Of a stretch of DNA of 64,000 nt, positions 18,372-26,939 are shown piece by piece. Positions within the stretch are counted from its first letter, which is position 1; the number at the start of each line of letters is the position of its first letter. The notes beneath the pieces are model-generated. The model was not told where the DNA came from, did no database searches, and worked only from the letters and a program-made list of their open reading frames with translations. Made by a program: the position numbers and the translations under genes. The DNA comes from Fibrobacteria bacterium (GTDB lineage: Bacteria; Fibrobacterota; Fibrobacteria; UBA11236): positions 1 to 64,000 of the forward strand of contig JADGQO010000101.1 in assembly GCA_017881725.1 (NCBI GenBank), written 5' to 3'.

Positions 18372-20354
18372 TCATAGCCTTGGCGCCAGGTAAACCTGTC
18401 CATCCAAGAAGATTTGGAAGAGTTCCTGGTCAATTTTCCCACTCTTGACCTCATCTGCCAGGATGTCCAAGGCCCGTTCCGTGGGCAATGCCTTTTTATA
18501 AGGTCGGTCGGCCGCGGCTAAGGCGTCGAATATATCGCAAATGGCCATGATCTGGGATCCGATGGGAATCTCCGCCAGTTTCAAGCGCCGCGGGTAGCCC
18601 GATCCGTCGAGTTTTTCATGATGGGCAAAAGCGATATTCGGAACTTGTAACAGGTCCCTGGTCCAAGGAATTTGTGAAAGGAATTTGTAAGTGTGCGAAA
18701 CGTGGGTGTTGATCTCTTCCCGCTCCGCAATGGTCAAGGTGCCTCGGGGGATGGTCAACCGGGACAACTCTTCCGGATGCAGATAACATTTTTCCCCGCC
18801 TTCCGTGTCGCGGTAGGTTTTCTTTCCCAAGCTTTCCAGAAACTCCAAGGCAAAAGGATCCAAACTCCTGGGTTCGTTCGCCTTGCGGACCGCTTCATGG
18901 AAGGCGTCCACGTTCCGTAGCGCCAACCGTTCCTGTTCCTCTAGCCGCCGGAATTCCCTCTCGGGGTTGCTATTTTCCAACCCGGTTAAAATATCGAGTT
19001 TAGCCTGGGCGGTTTCCCAATGGACGGTCCGCTTGATGAATTCGGCGCGATGGCGGATGTGCTCCAATTCGTGAGGAAAAAGTTTGCTGGACTTTGTGAG
19101 AATGTGTTCGCGCACGCCGATTTTACCGAAGTCGTGCAACAGCGCGGCATAGCGCAGCTCCCGGAGCTGGGGATCCGTAAGACGCACCTCCTTATATTTC
19201 CCGACCCGTTGCCGGCCTACGCAATCAGCCATCCGCACGGAATAATCCGCCACTCGATGGGAATGCCCGGATGTGGTGGGATCGCGGGATTCGATGGCCG
19301 AAATGCTGGCGTTGATGAACCCTTCGAAAAGATTTTTGATGTCGAGTTCATACTGGGCGTTGAGCAAGGCCACCGAGGCTTGCGAGGCGAGCGAGAGGCA
19401 AAGGTTGACGTCGTCCTGGCGATAGGGCATCACCTGCCGGTCGGCGCTTTCCAGGGATGTGATGGGGCCCGACCGGGGCGACCGGCACTTATTGATCAAT
19501 TGGATTCCACCCACGACCTGGTTTTGGTGATCCATCATGGGCAGGGTAAGCATGGATCGCGTCCGATACCCGGAAGTCTTGTCGAACCCGGCGTTATGGC
19601 GAAATTCGGAAGCCACGTCGATATGGTATACGTCGGGGATGTTGAGCGGTTTCCCTTCCATTAAGGAGAAGCCGACGATCGAGGATTTGCTTGGATTCAG
19701 AACCATCTCCAAAAAATTGAAACGGACGGATTCGTTACGGGTCAGCTTGAAGCGGATTTGCTTGTTCGACCAATATTTTCCCGGCACTTCGGATTTTTCC
19801 GGGGCCGCCTCCACCAAATACAGGCAGCCGGCGTCGCTGGACGTCAACTCCATGGCCTTGTCCAGGATCAAGTCCAGCAGCGTGTCGAGATTCTTTTCCG
19901 TCATCAGGGCCACGCCGATTTGGTTCAATTGCCGGTTGCGCGCTTCGGTTATCGCATTGGTATTGTGCAGGATCATGCATTGCTCTTTCAATTCCAACAG
20001 CCGTAACATGTGGCTGCACGCCAACTCCAACTCGGAATCATCGGGCCGATGTGATAGCCGTATGTCCACCCAATGCGGAACGGGCGAGTGCGGTTTGGAT
20101 TCCGGATCCCAAAGCATCACTCCGACATGCTGGAAAAGGAAATCATAATCCTGGGTCGCATCGAGCGAACCGGGGGACACCACCAGGATACTGAAGGGAT
20201 AGATGTCTTTTAAATTCCGAGAGGTTCGGGAATCCAGCGCCCGACCCGAAGTCAATATTTTTGGAAAGACCAGGGAGGTGAAATTATGGAGGGAAATGGG
20301 CGGCAACACCCTTTCACCTCCGCCATCGGCGTTTTCCATTGCAACATGGGGCAC
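18372..20354 (-). CDS. GAF plus HD-GYP domain protein (probable cyclic di-GMP phosphodiesterase)
   Basis: The product is 660 residues. Its N-terminal ~130 residues are unassigned. A GAF-like sensor spans about 150-330 (MTEKNLDTLLDLILDKAMEL ... GFSLMEGKPLNI). The HD-GYP domain follows: HSHRVADYS, LLHDFGKIGV near 406, HHEKLDGSGYP near 585 and DIFDALAAADRPYK. HD-GYP enzymes hydrolyse cyclic di-GMP; the HD and GYP signatures are intact here. About 100 extra residues lie between the HD motif and the GYP motif. The frame opens with GTG at 20354, but the ATG at 20339 is a likely start because a TATAAT stands just upstream. The protein has no transmembrane segment, so it should be cytoplasmic. Confidence 0.88.
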   Translation of the reverse strand: MPHVAMENADGGGERVLPPISLHNFTSLVFPKILTSGRALDSRTSRNLKDIYPFSILVVSPGSLDATQDYDFLFQHVGVMLWDPESKPHSPVPHWVDIRLSHRPDDSELELACSHMLRLLELKEQCMILHNTNAITEARNRQLNQIGVALMTEKNLDTLLDLILDKAMELTSSDAGCLYLVEAAPEKSEVPGKYWSNKQIRFKLTRNESVRFNFLEMVLNPSKSSIVGFSLMEGKPLNIPDVYHIDVASEFRHNAGFDKTSGYRTRSMLTLPMMDHQNQVVGGIQLINKCRSPRSGPITSLESADRQVMPYRQDDVNLCLSLASQASVALLNAQYELDIKNLFEGFINASISAIESRDPTTSGHSHRVADYSVRMADCVGRQRVGKYKEVRLTDPQLRELRYAALLHDFGKIGVREHILTKSSKLFPHELEHIRHRAEFIKRTVHWETAQAKLDILTGLENSNPEREFRRLEEQERLALRNVDAFHEAVRKANEPRSLDPFALEFLESLGKKTYRDTEGGEKCYLHPEELSRLTIPRGTLTIAEREEINTHVSHTYKFLSQIPWTRDLLQVPNIAFAHHEKLDGSGYPRRLKLAEIPIGSQIMAICDIFDALAAADRPYKKALPTERALDILADEVKSGKIDQELFQIFLDGQVYLAPRL

Positions 20355-20359
20355 GCCGG

Positions 20360-20365
20360 ATTATA
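20360..20365 (-). promoter_or_regulatory. Consensus -10 box of the HD-GYP gene
   Basis: A perfect TATAAT on the minus strand lies 5 bp before the GTG (20354) and 20 bp before the ATG (20339). The -35 region (CTGAAT-like, 17 bp upstream) is poor. If used, the transcript would begin at or near the GTG, so the ATG would have only a very short leader. Confidence 0.45.
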
Positions 20366-20610
20366 CACCTTCGGTCCGGCGGATTCAGCCATAATTTTCG
20401 CGGGTTCCCTGACCGTGATCCTTGGCGCGAAGGATTCCGGAATCAGCCGTACTCCGGATGGCCCTGGCTAACGGTTACGTTTTGGAGACTTGCTTTGCAT
20501 CATGACGGATAGTTTATCCAATACCCGATTGACGGGGCTTTATCTTTCCTCGAAAGTATTTTAAACTATAACCTTATGGATTTCAGGGTTAACGGATAGT
20601 AAAGGGCTGC

Positions 20611-21339
20611 ATGCGATACGGCATTTACTCCGATATTCACAGCAATTTAGAAGCACTGGAAAAAGTCCTCGAATCCATGGAGACGCTCGGCGTTGAGCGC
20701 CGTATATGCCTGGGCGATGCCGTCGGCTATGGCGCGAATCCAAATGAATGCGTCAAGTTGATTAAAAACGTCAGCGCCGTGACCTTGTTGGGCAATCATG
20801 ACTCCGTGGCGCTCGGCCGCGAGTCCTCCGAAAATTTCAACTTTTACGCGCGCAAGGCGATTGAATGGACCAAGGAAAACCTTGAGAAGTCCTCGGTGGA
20901 TTTTCTCGATAAGCTCCCGTACGTAGTCGATGAGGCGCCGCTGACCTTCGTTCATGCCAGCCCTCGGTCGCCGGTCGACTGGTACTATGTCACGAGCTTC
21001 GATGACGCCATCGACGCCTTCTCCTTTTTCAATGAGAAGATCTGTTTCATCGGCCATACGCATATGCCTTCCATCGTGGTGATGGAGAACGAACAGTCTT
21101 TTTGGGTCTCGGAAACCTTGTCCCACAAACTCCAGCCCAACCAACGCATTCTCGTGAACGTCGGCAGCGTCGGGCAGCCCCGCGATCGCATTCCCCTGGC
21201 CTCATGGTGTTTCTGCGATACGTCGGCGATGACCGTGGAAATCGTCCGCGTGAATTACGATATCCCCAAAACCCAGGACCGGATGCGCCGTTTCGGCTTC
21301 GCGGAATTCCTCATCAACCGCCTCGCGGAAGGCCGCTGA
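20611..21339 (+). CDS. Calcineurin-like metallophosphoesterase
   Basis: The 242-residue cytoplasmic protein has the metal-binding motifs of the superfamily in order: SDIHSN (7-12), GDAVGYG, GNHD and GHTHMP. This arrangement matches the Metallophos_2/YfcE-type group often annotated as phosphodiesterase or diadenosine tetraphosphatase-like; the substrate cannot be told. The start ATG is preceded by AAAGGG 5 nt away. The gene is divergent from the HD-GYP gene and followed after 63 bp by the helicase gene on the same strand. Confidence 0.85.
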   Translation: MRYGIYSDIHSNLEALEKVLESMETLGVERRICLGDAVGYGANPNECVKLIKNVSAVTLLGNHDSVALGRESSENFNFYARKAIEWTKENLEKSSVDFLDKLPYVVDEAPLTFVHASPRSPVDWYYVTSFDDAIDAFSFFNEKICFIGHTHMPSIVVMENEQSFWVSETLSHKLQPNQRILVNVGSVGQPRDRIPLASWCFCDTSAMTVEIVRVNYDIPKTQDRMRRFGFAEFLINRLAEGR

Positions 21340-21402
21340 TTTCATATTTCGATTTCTCCCCGGCCCTGGGGCGAGGAAATCCTTTTGTAGTTTTCGAGGC
21401 CC

Positions 21403-23589
21403 ATGAATTCTGATGCCCGGGGCGGATCCGCCGCCCGCCGAACCCCGTCCGCCAAGGGCAAGCGCACCTCAACTCCCAAAACCCATTCGTCTCCCGCGAT
21501 GCTTACCCAGGTAGCGCACAGGTTACTGTCCGGGTTGAACGCCGAACAGGCAGCCGCCGCAGGAGCGCCTCCCGGCCCCGTGCTGGTTTTGGCCGGAGCG
21601 GGATCGGGTAAGACGCGCGTTCTGGTGACGCGCATCATCCATCTCATCGCGACCGGAACCGCGCTTCCTTCCGAAATCGTCGCGCTGACGTTCAGCAACC
21701 GGGCCGCGAAGGAAATGCAGGGCCGCTTGAAGGCCTACGCCGGATCCGCCGTCGATGGCGTTTCCTTGAGCACGTTTCACTCCCTGGGGTTGCGCATGGT
21801 GCGAAGTAACGCGCCCGCGCTGGGATTGGCCCCGGACCCCGCGATTTTGGACATGCATTCCCGGCTGTCGCTGATGGTGACCCAGGCCGGCAAACACGGA
21901 GCGCGCAACAAAAAATTCGACGCGTTCGATTTGTCCAACACGCTATCCCAGTTGAAGGAAAAAGGTTTTACTCCAGAGGACTGCCCGGTGGATACCGAAT
22001 ACGGGACCCGCCTGCCGCGTATTTACAAGGGCTATGAAAAGGCAAAATTGGCCGGTAATTTCGTGGACTTCGAGGACCTGATCCGTATGCCCATCCGGCT
22101 GTTGCGCGACAATCCCAAAACAGCCGCCGAGTACCGTAAAAGCTGGCGGCATTTCCTGGTGGACGAATTCCAGGACACCAACGGGGCGCAATTGGAATTA
22201 ATCCGGCTCTTGGTGGGGGAAGTCGGGATGGACCATTCCGCGTCGGCGGAAACGGCCGGGTCGGTCGGTGCGACCGGGAGCGTTGTAACGACAGGGACCG
22301 TCGAAACGATGGGGCGCGTCGAAACGATGGGGAGCGTGTTTGTGGTCGGCGACGACGATCAAAGCATTTACGGTTGGCGCGGGGCCGAGATGCGCAACCT
22401 CTTGGATTTTGAAACGCATTTCCGCGGGGCGCGCGTCGTCAAACTCCAGGAAAACTACCGGTCCACGTCCACCATCATCGGCGCGTCGAACGCCGTGATT
22501 CACAAGAATACCTTGCGCAGGCCCAAAGAGGTTTTCACCGCCCGGGACGCCGGCGAGCCGCTCTACCATCATGTTGCCGACGATGAAAAAAGCGAAAAGG
22601 ATTGGCTCGTCGCCAAGGTGAAGGAATTGAATCGGACCGATAATCTGGATTGGCGCGAAATGGCGGTGTTGGTGCGCACCAATATCCAATTGCGTGAGTT
22701 CATGGAAGAGTTCATCATGGGCGGAGTTCCTTTCGCCGTGAAGGGCGCGGACAACTTGCTGGAATGGCCGGAAGTTCAAGTCGCCTTGGCTTACGCCAAG
22801 CTGATGGCCAATCTCCATGACGAACTGTCGCTATCCAAAGTGCTGGCCTTTCCCAAACGCGGGTTTTCGAAAAACCTATTGGAAGTGATGCCGCGATCGG
22901 AAGCGCCGGCCATCGAATGTTTGCGGGAGTATTGCGTGGGTGTCGGGCAGGCTTGGACGACGGGGGTATTGCAATTGCTCGATCAGGTCGAAGCCCGCTC
23001 GCGCGAATCCCGCGCGGGAAATTTTTTCGCGCCCCTGGAAGCGTTGTTGAGTGAGGCCGGCGTCACGGCGGCCTTCGAAGCCGGTTCGCGCAAGCGCGGG
23101 CGGTACGACGAGTTCCTGCGTTTGTTCGCGCGCGAGGAACAACGCAATCCGGAGGCGCGGCTACCGGAAGTGCTCAACGCCTTGGCTCTGGATACGCAAA
23201 ACGATAACGATCCGGAAAACAAACCGGGCGTAAAACTGATGACGGTCCACGCCTCGAAAGGATTGGAATTCCATACTGTGTTCATGCCTCAATTGGACGA
23301 TGACACGTTTCCTTCCAAGCCCAACCATACGGATACCGGAATCGAAGAGGAACGTCGTCTGTTCTATGTCGCCATGACCCGCGCCAAGCGCCGGCTTTTC
23401 CTGTCCTGGCCGGCCACCAAGGTCCATTACCGCGTGGTCCGCGATGTGATACCTTCACGATTCATTTTCGAGATTCCCGAGGACAGGTGGGACGGCCCCT
23501 TGGGTAAAAAAAATGAGGTCGAAAAGAAGGAATTCCTGGACGGATTTTTCGCTTCCTTACGCGCCAATTTCAACGATGAACAAGTTTAA
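21403..23589 (+). CDS. Rep/UvrD/PcrA-type superfamily 1 DNA helicase with tandem-repeat insertion
   Basis: The 728-residue ATP-dependent 3'-5' helicase, used in replication restart or repair, has the SF1A motifs in order: GAGSGKTRV (I), LSTFHSLG, VDEFQDTN (II), VVGDDDQSIYGWRGAE (III), LQENYRST (IV), TVHASKGLEFHTVF (V) and EEERRLFYVAMTRAKRRL (VI). Motifs FHSLG and GDDDQSIY look more Rep-like than UvrD-like. The first ~45 residues are a low-complexity basic tail; an internal ATG at 21499 is an alternative start. Between motifs II and III about 30 extra residues are present, encoded by five 18-bp repeat units (22251-22340). The frame is kept, so the protein is probably functional. Confidence 0.93.
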   Translation: MNSDARGGSAARRTPSAKGKRTSTPKTHSSPAMLTQVAHRLLSGLNAEQAAAAGAPPGPVLVLAGAGSGKTRVLVTRIIHLIATGTALPSEIVALTFSNRAAKEMQGRLKAYAGSAVDGVSLSTFHSLGLRMVRSNAPALGLAPDPAILDMHSRLSLMVTQAGKHGARNKKFDAFDLSNTLSQLKEKGFTPEDCPVDTEYGTRLPRIYKGYEKAKLAGNFVDFEDLIRMPIRLLRDNPKTAAEYRKSWRHFLVDEFQDTNGAQLELIRLLVGEVGMDHSASAETAGSVGATGSVVTTGTVETMGRVETMGSVFVVGDDDQSIYGWRGAEMRNLLDFETHFRGARVVKLQENYRSTSTIIGASNAVIHKNTLRRPKEVFTARDAGEPLYHHVADDEKSEKDWLVAKVKELNRTDNLDWREMAVLVRTNIQLREFMEEFIMGGVPFAVKGADNLLEWPEVQVALAYAKLMANLHDELSLSKVLAFPKRGFSKNLLEVMPRSEAPAIECLREYCVGVGQAWTTGVLQLLDQVEARSRESRAGNFFAPLEALLSEAGVTAAFEAGSRKRGRYDEFLRLFAREEQRNPEARLPEVLNALALDTQNDNDPENKPGVKLMTVHASKGLEFHTVFMPQLDDDTFPSKPNHTDTGIEEERRLFYVAMTRAKRRLFLSWPATKVHYRVVRDVIPSRFIFEIPEDRWDGPLGKKNEVEKKEFLDGFFASLRANFNDEQV
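22251..22340. repeat. 18-bp tandem repeat, 5 units, in-frame in the helicase gene
   Basis: Units start at 22251, 22269, 22287, 22305 and 22323, for example AACGATGGGGCGCGTCGA. The encoded hexapeptides are ETAGSV, GATGSV, VTTGTV, ETMGRV and ETMGSV. The reverse complement has the consensus CRTCGYYWCGAYGGNCCC and matches the repeat at 34064-34135 (13-14 of 18 bases between best units). The array ends directly before the codons for VVGDDDQ. Confidence 0.8.
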
Positions 23590-23631
23590 ACATACCCGAT
23601 TGGATACGACTGGGTCCCGGACGGGACGTCC

Positions 23632-24093
23632 ATGAAAATCCGTCTGGTTTGCGTCGGGAAGCAGTCCAACGCGGCGCTGCGGGAATTGGCGCTGGATTAT
23701 ACGAAGAGGTTGGAAAGGCTTTGCGATTTGGAAGTCGTGGAATTGAAAGACGCGTCCGACCCGGACGGGGCGAAGCGTTTGGAAAAAGAGGCGGAACGGA
23801 TCGAAGCGGCGGCCCAGCCGCTGGCAGATTGCGTGCTTTGGGATGAAACCGGCGAGGCGATGGGCTCGGTCGAATTCTCGGGGTTTTTGACCCGGCAGGA
23901 AAACGCTTCCGTCAAGAGGCTCACTTTCATCATCGGTTCCTCGCACGGCATCGCGCCCTCACTAAAAAACCGGGTCAAGCGTAAGTTCCAATTGAGCCGT
24001 ATGACTTTGACCCACGAATGGGCCCGAACTTTGGTTTTGGAGCAATTATACCGGGCCTTTTGCATCAAGAAAGGCATTCCTTATCATCACTAA
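23632..24093 (+). CDS. rlmH: 23S rRNA (pseudouridine1915-N3)-methyltransferase RlmH
   Basis: The 153-residue SPOUT methyltransferase modifies helix 69 of 23S rRNA in the assembled 70S ribosome. Family features are visible: the MKIRLVCVGK start, YTKRL, the FIIGSSHGI knot loop that binds AdoMet, LSRMTLTHEWART and the terminal LEQLYRAFCIKKGIPYHH. The length matches the family (~155). It follows the helicase stop by 42 bp on the same strand. Confidence 0.95.
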   Translation: MKIRLVCVGKQSNAALRELALDYTKRLERLCDLEVVELKDASDPDGAKRLEKEAERIEAAAQPLADCVLWDETGEAMGSVEFSGFLTRQENASVKRLTFIIGSSHGIAPSLKNRVKRKFQLSRMTLTHEWARTLVLEQLYRAFCIKKGIPYHH

Positions 24094-24217
24094 TTCTCCC
24101 TGGGTCGAGGATTATTCCGCCTACGTGATGACGGGGATGCCTGCGCAGGTTGCATACCGGCCGCCGGTTCGTTATTTTAAGCCGATTCAATAGCCGTTAG
24201 GAACCCTTTCGAGTAAC

Positions 24218-25873
24218 ATGCAAGCTACCCAAGCGAAATCCTCGGATCCGATAGGAAAATTCGTACTGCGCGAATTGGCGGTGCCCGTTTCCGCCCAGAC
24301 GCCGGATTTGGCGGCCGCCATAGCCGGATTTTTACGCGTCAAGCGCTCGCGCATCGGGAACGTGATCATATTGCGGAAGTCCTTGGACTCCCGCCGGCGG
24401 AACCAGCCTTTATGGCGTTTCGCGGTGGAGTTTGAATTTCATGGCGCTTTGCGACACCCCAAGGTTTTTCCCGCATCCGACAACAGTGAACTGGCGGGGT
24501 CGGCGGCAGCCGGGGACTACCTGCCGCGGGGAAATCGCATCGTCGTGATCGGGAGCGGGCCGGCCGGCATGGCGGCCGCGGTGGGATTGGCGCGCAAGGG
24601 ATACCAGGTGGACGTTTTCGAGCAAGGCAGCGACGTGAAGAAGCGCTTCCACGATATCCGGCTTTTCATGAAAGGCAATCGCTTCAATCCGGCTTCCAAT
24701 ATTTTGTTCGGGGAAGGCGGCGCGGGCACTTTTTCCGACGGTAAGTTGACATGCCGGACGCGGACCCCCTATACGGACGCTTTCCTGAAAGAATTGATAG
24801 CCTCGGGCGCTGACCCGGAAATCCTATACCTGTCGCATCCGCATATCGGCACGGACAAGTTGCAATTCGTCATCAAGGGATTCCGGGAACGCTGCGAAAC
24901 CGCAGGCTGCGTTTTTCATTTCAACACGGCCGTGACGGATCTGCATTGCGAGGCAGGCCGTATCACGGGTGTTACGGCGGAGGGACGATTCCGGCCCTGT
25001 GACGCCGTGGTCCTGGCCGCGGGTCATTCCTCTCGACCGCTCTACAAATTGCTGCAAACGCTGGGCGTGGCGATGGAGCGGAAGCCTTTTTCCGTGGGCG
25101 TGCGCGTGGAGCACCCGCAGGAAATGGTGAACCGGCGTCAAATGGGCGAGAAGGTGGATTGTTCGATTACCGGAGCGGCCGAATATTACCTGACCTGGAA
25201 CGGCGATGGGGAAGGGAAAGGCCTGAGCGCTTTTTCTTTTTGCATGTGTCCGGGCGGGGTCATCGTGCCTTGCGCGGACGCGGCCGATGGACTGTTCACC
25301 AACGGCATGAGCTATTCCAACCGGGCCGGCGCTTTCGCCAATTCCGCCGTGGTGGTGCCCGTGAACCCGGAAACGTTGACTGGGGATGACGTGCTGGCCG
25401 GCCTGGATTTTATCCGGGCCTTGGAAGTGAAAGCTTTCGAGATGGGAGGAGGCGAGTTCACCTTTCCCGCCCAAACCATTCAAGCCTACATGGATGGACG
25501 CGTGGACACGGGGCCGGCTCCCAAAACGTCCTTCACCAAACCTTTGCGCTGGGCGGATTTTCGCGCTTTGTTTCCTGAACGGATCGCGCTGGCCCTCCAG
25601 GAGTCTTTCCGCAATTTCGATCGCAAACTTCCCGGTTTTATTTCCCATGGACTGATTATCGGTCCCGAATCCCGCACGTCCTCGCCCGTGCGCGTGCTCC
25701 GCGATCCGGCGACGCTGGAATCGATATCCACCCCTGGACTCTTTCCTTTGGGCGAGGGCGCCGGCTACTCCGGCGGAATCGTTTCCAGTGGCGCCGACGG
25801 TTTCCGCCTCGCCGAGGCGTGGCGGGTTTGGCAAACGAACCAGGGTAACACACAGGTTACCTCAGCCGGATGA
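24218..25873 (+). CDS. NAD(P)/FAD-dependent oxidoreductase (COG2509-type)
   Basis: The product is 551 residues. An N-terminal ~85-residue domain (VLRELAVPVSAQTPDLA ... FAVEFEF) precedes the dinucleotide-binding GSGPAGMAAAVGLARKG at about 108-125. GEGGAGTFSDGKLTCR and a C-terminal LFPLGEGAGYSGGIVSS FAD-contact motif follow. This matches a widespread, poorly characterised flavoprotein family; its substrate is unknown. The last ten residues (QGNTQVTSAG) are encoded by a copy of the GGTAAC-N6-GTTACC palindrome, so the native tail may have been extended by a repeat. The stop is 4 nt before the next start, so translation is likely coupled. Confidence 0.85.
   Translation: MQATQAKSSDPIGKFVLRELAVPVSAQTPDLAAAIAGFLRVKRSRIGNVIILRKSLDSRRRNQPLWRFAVEFEFHGALRHPKVFPASDNSELAGSAAAGDYLPRGNRIVVIGSGPAGMAAAVGLARKGYQVDVFEQGSDVKKRFHDIRLFMKGNRFNPASNILFGEGGAGTFSDGKLTCRTRTPYTDAFLKELIASGADPEILYLSHPHIGTDKLQFVIKGFRERCETAGCVFHFNTAVTDLHCEAGRITGVTAEGRFRPCDAVVLAAGHSSRPLYKLLQTLGVAMERKPFSVGVRVEHPQEMVNRRQMGEKVDCSITGAAEYYLTWNGDGEGKGLSAFSFCMCPGGVIVPCADAADGLFTNGMSYSNRAGAFANSAVVVPVNPETLTGDDVLAGLDFIRALEVKAFEMGGGEFTFPAQTIQAYMDGRVDTGPAPKTSFTKPLRWADFRALFPERIALALQESFRNFDRKLPGFISHGLIIGPESRTSSPVRVLRDPATLESISTPGLFPLGEGAGYSGGIVSSGADGFRLAEAWRVWQTNQGNTQVTSAG
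25844..25861. repeat. Dispersed palindrome copy 3 (GGTAAC-N6-GTTACC)
   Basis: Spacer ACACAG; followed by TCAGC. It lies in the last codons of the flavoprotein gene. Compared with copy 4 at 56777, 20 of 23 bases agree, and both are read in the same frame as GN-x-QVTSA. Confidence 0.7.
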
Positions 25874-25877
25874 CGAC

Positions 25878-26939
25878 ATGCTGGCGGAAATGACGGTCGG
25901 CCCCAACGACGCCGGGCAGCGCGTCGACCGGTTCGTAAGGCGCCAATTTCCGGCCATGAGCCTGGATCGCCTCCAATCCTTGTTCCGCCGCAAGGAAATC
26001 AAGGTGGCCCGCAAACACGTGGATCGCAACCATATTTTGCAACCGGGCGACCAACTGCGCGTATACGGGTTGCGTCCCGACGAAATGCCGGCTGCGGACG
26101 TCTCCGCAACGGCTGAATCTCCCACTCCGATCGGAGATGAAGGCGCTGAATCGAACGAGGAAAGCCCGACCGGTTCGCAACGCGAGCCGCAAGTGCGCCA
26201 TCGGAAATCATGGCAGTTTCGCTTACCGATTCTGCATGAGGACCACGAAATCCTGGTCATCGATAAGCCCGCGGGGCTTGCGGTTCACCCCGGATCCGGA
26301 ATTCTTCCCGGTGATTCCGTGATCGAACAGGTCCGCGCTTACTTGGAGCCGCAACGCATTCAGGGCGAGCAATTCCAACCTTCTTTGGTGCATCGTTTGG
26401 ATAAGGACACGTCGGGTGTGCTGCTCATTGCAAAAACCGGCCCCAGTTTGCGCCGCTTGAATGCCGCCTTAAGGGACGGCGCTTTTGAAAAAAATTATCT
26501 GGCCCTGGTGGCGGGAAAAATCATTCCCCCGGACGGTGAAATTTCCGGACTGCTCACGCGGGTGGACTCGCGGCATGGGGGAGCCAAATCGGAGGTCGCG
26601 GAAGACGAAGGTAAATGGTCGGTTACGCGTTATCGGACGGTAAAAGACTTCGGGAATTTTAGCCTCCTGGGTGTTATTATTGAAACCGGCAGGATGCATC
26701 AAATCAGGGCCCATTTGGCGCATATCGGTCATCCACTGGTCGGCGATGCGCGCTACGGTTCTTTCGAGGACAATCGACGCTTGAAAAAATCTTTCGGTCT
26801 CAAACGGATATTCCTGCACGCGGCCAGCTTGGATATCGATCTCGGCATGGATAGGAAGCTCAGGTTCCGTTCACCGCTGCCGCAAGACCTCGCCTCGGTG
26901 ATCGAAATGATTTCTGCCTCCGGAACGGCATCGGCATGA
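25878..26939 (+). CDS. RluD-type 23S rRNA/tRNA pseudouridine synthase
   Basis: The product is about 353 residues from the ATG at 25878. An N-terminal S4 RNA-binding domain (GQRVDRFVRRQF ... ILQPGDQLRVYG) is joined by a ~45-residue acidic, Ser/Pro-rich linker to the catalytic domain. That domain has ILVIDKPAGLAVHPGSG, the catalytic LVHRLDKDTSGVLL (Asp in HRLD) and GRMHQIRAHLAHIGHPLVGD. It isomerises uridine to pseudouridine in structured RNA; the exact sites (RluD, RluC or other) cannot be set from sequence alone. The frame is open further upstream, but that part overlaps the flavoprotein gene. Its TGA overlaps the ATG of the kinase gene (ATGA). Confidence 0.9.
   Translation: MLAEMTVGPNDAGQRVDRFVRRQFPAMSLDRLQSLFRRKEIKVARKHVDRNHILQPGDQLRVYGLRPDEMPAADVSATAESPTPIGDEGAESNEESPTGSQREPQVRHRKSWQFRLPILHEDHEILVIDKPAGLAVHPGSGILPGDSVIEQVRAYLEPQRIQGEQFQPSLVHRLDKDTSGVLLIAKTGPSLRRLNAALRDGAFEKNYLALVAGKIIPPDGEISGLLTRVDSRHGGAKSEVAEDEGKWSVTRYRTVKDFGNFSLLGVIIETGRMHQIRAHLAHIGHPLVGDARYGSFEDNRRLKKSFGLKRIFLHAASLDIDLGMDRKLRFRSPLPQDLASVIEMISASGTASA

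Noticed and set aside
22251-22340. CRISPR-like array
   Set aside because: Units are directly adjacent with no spacers, are coding and in-frame, and no cas genes are nearby.
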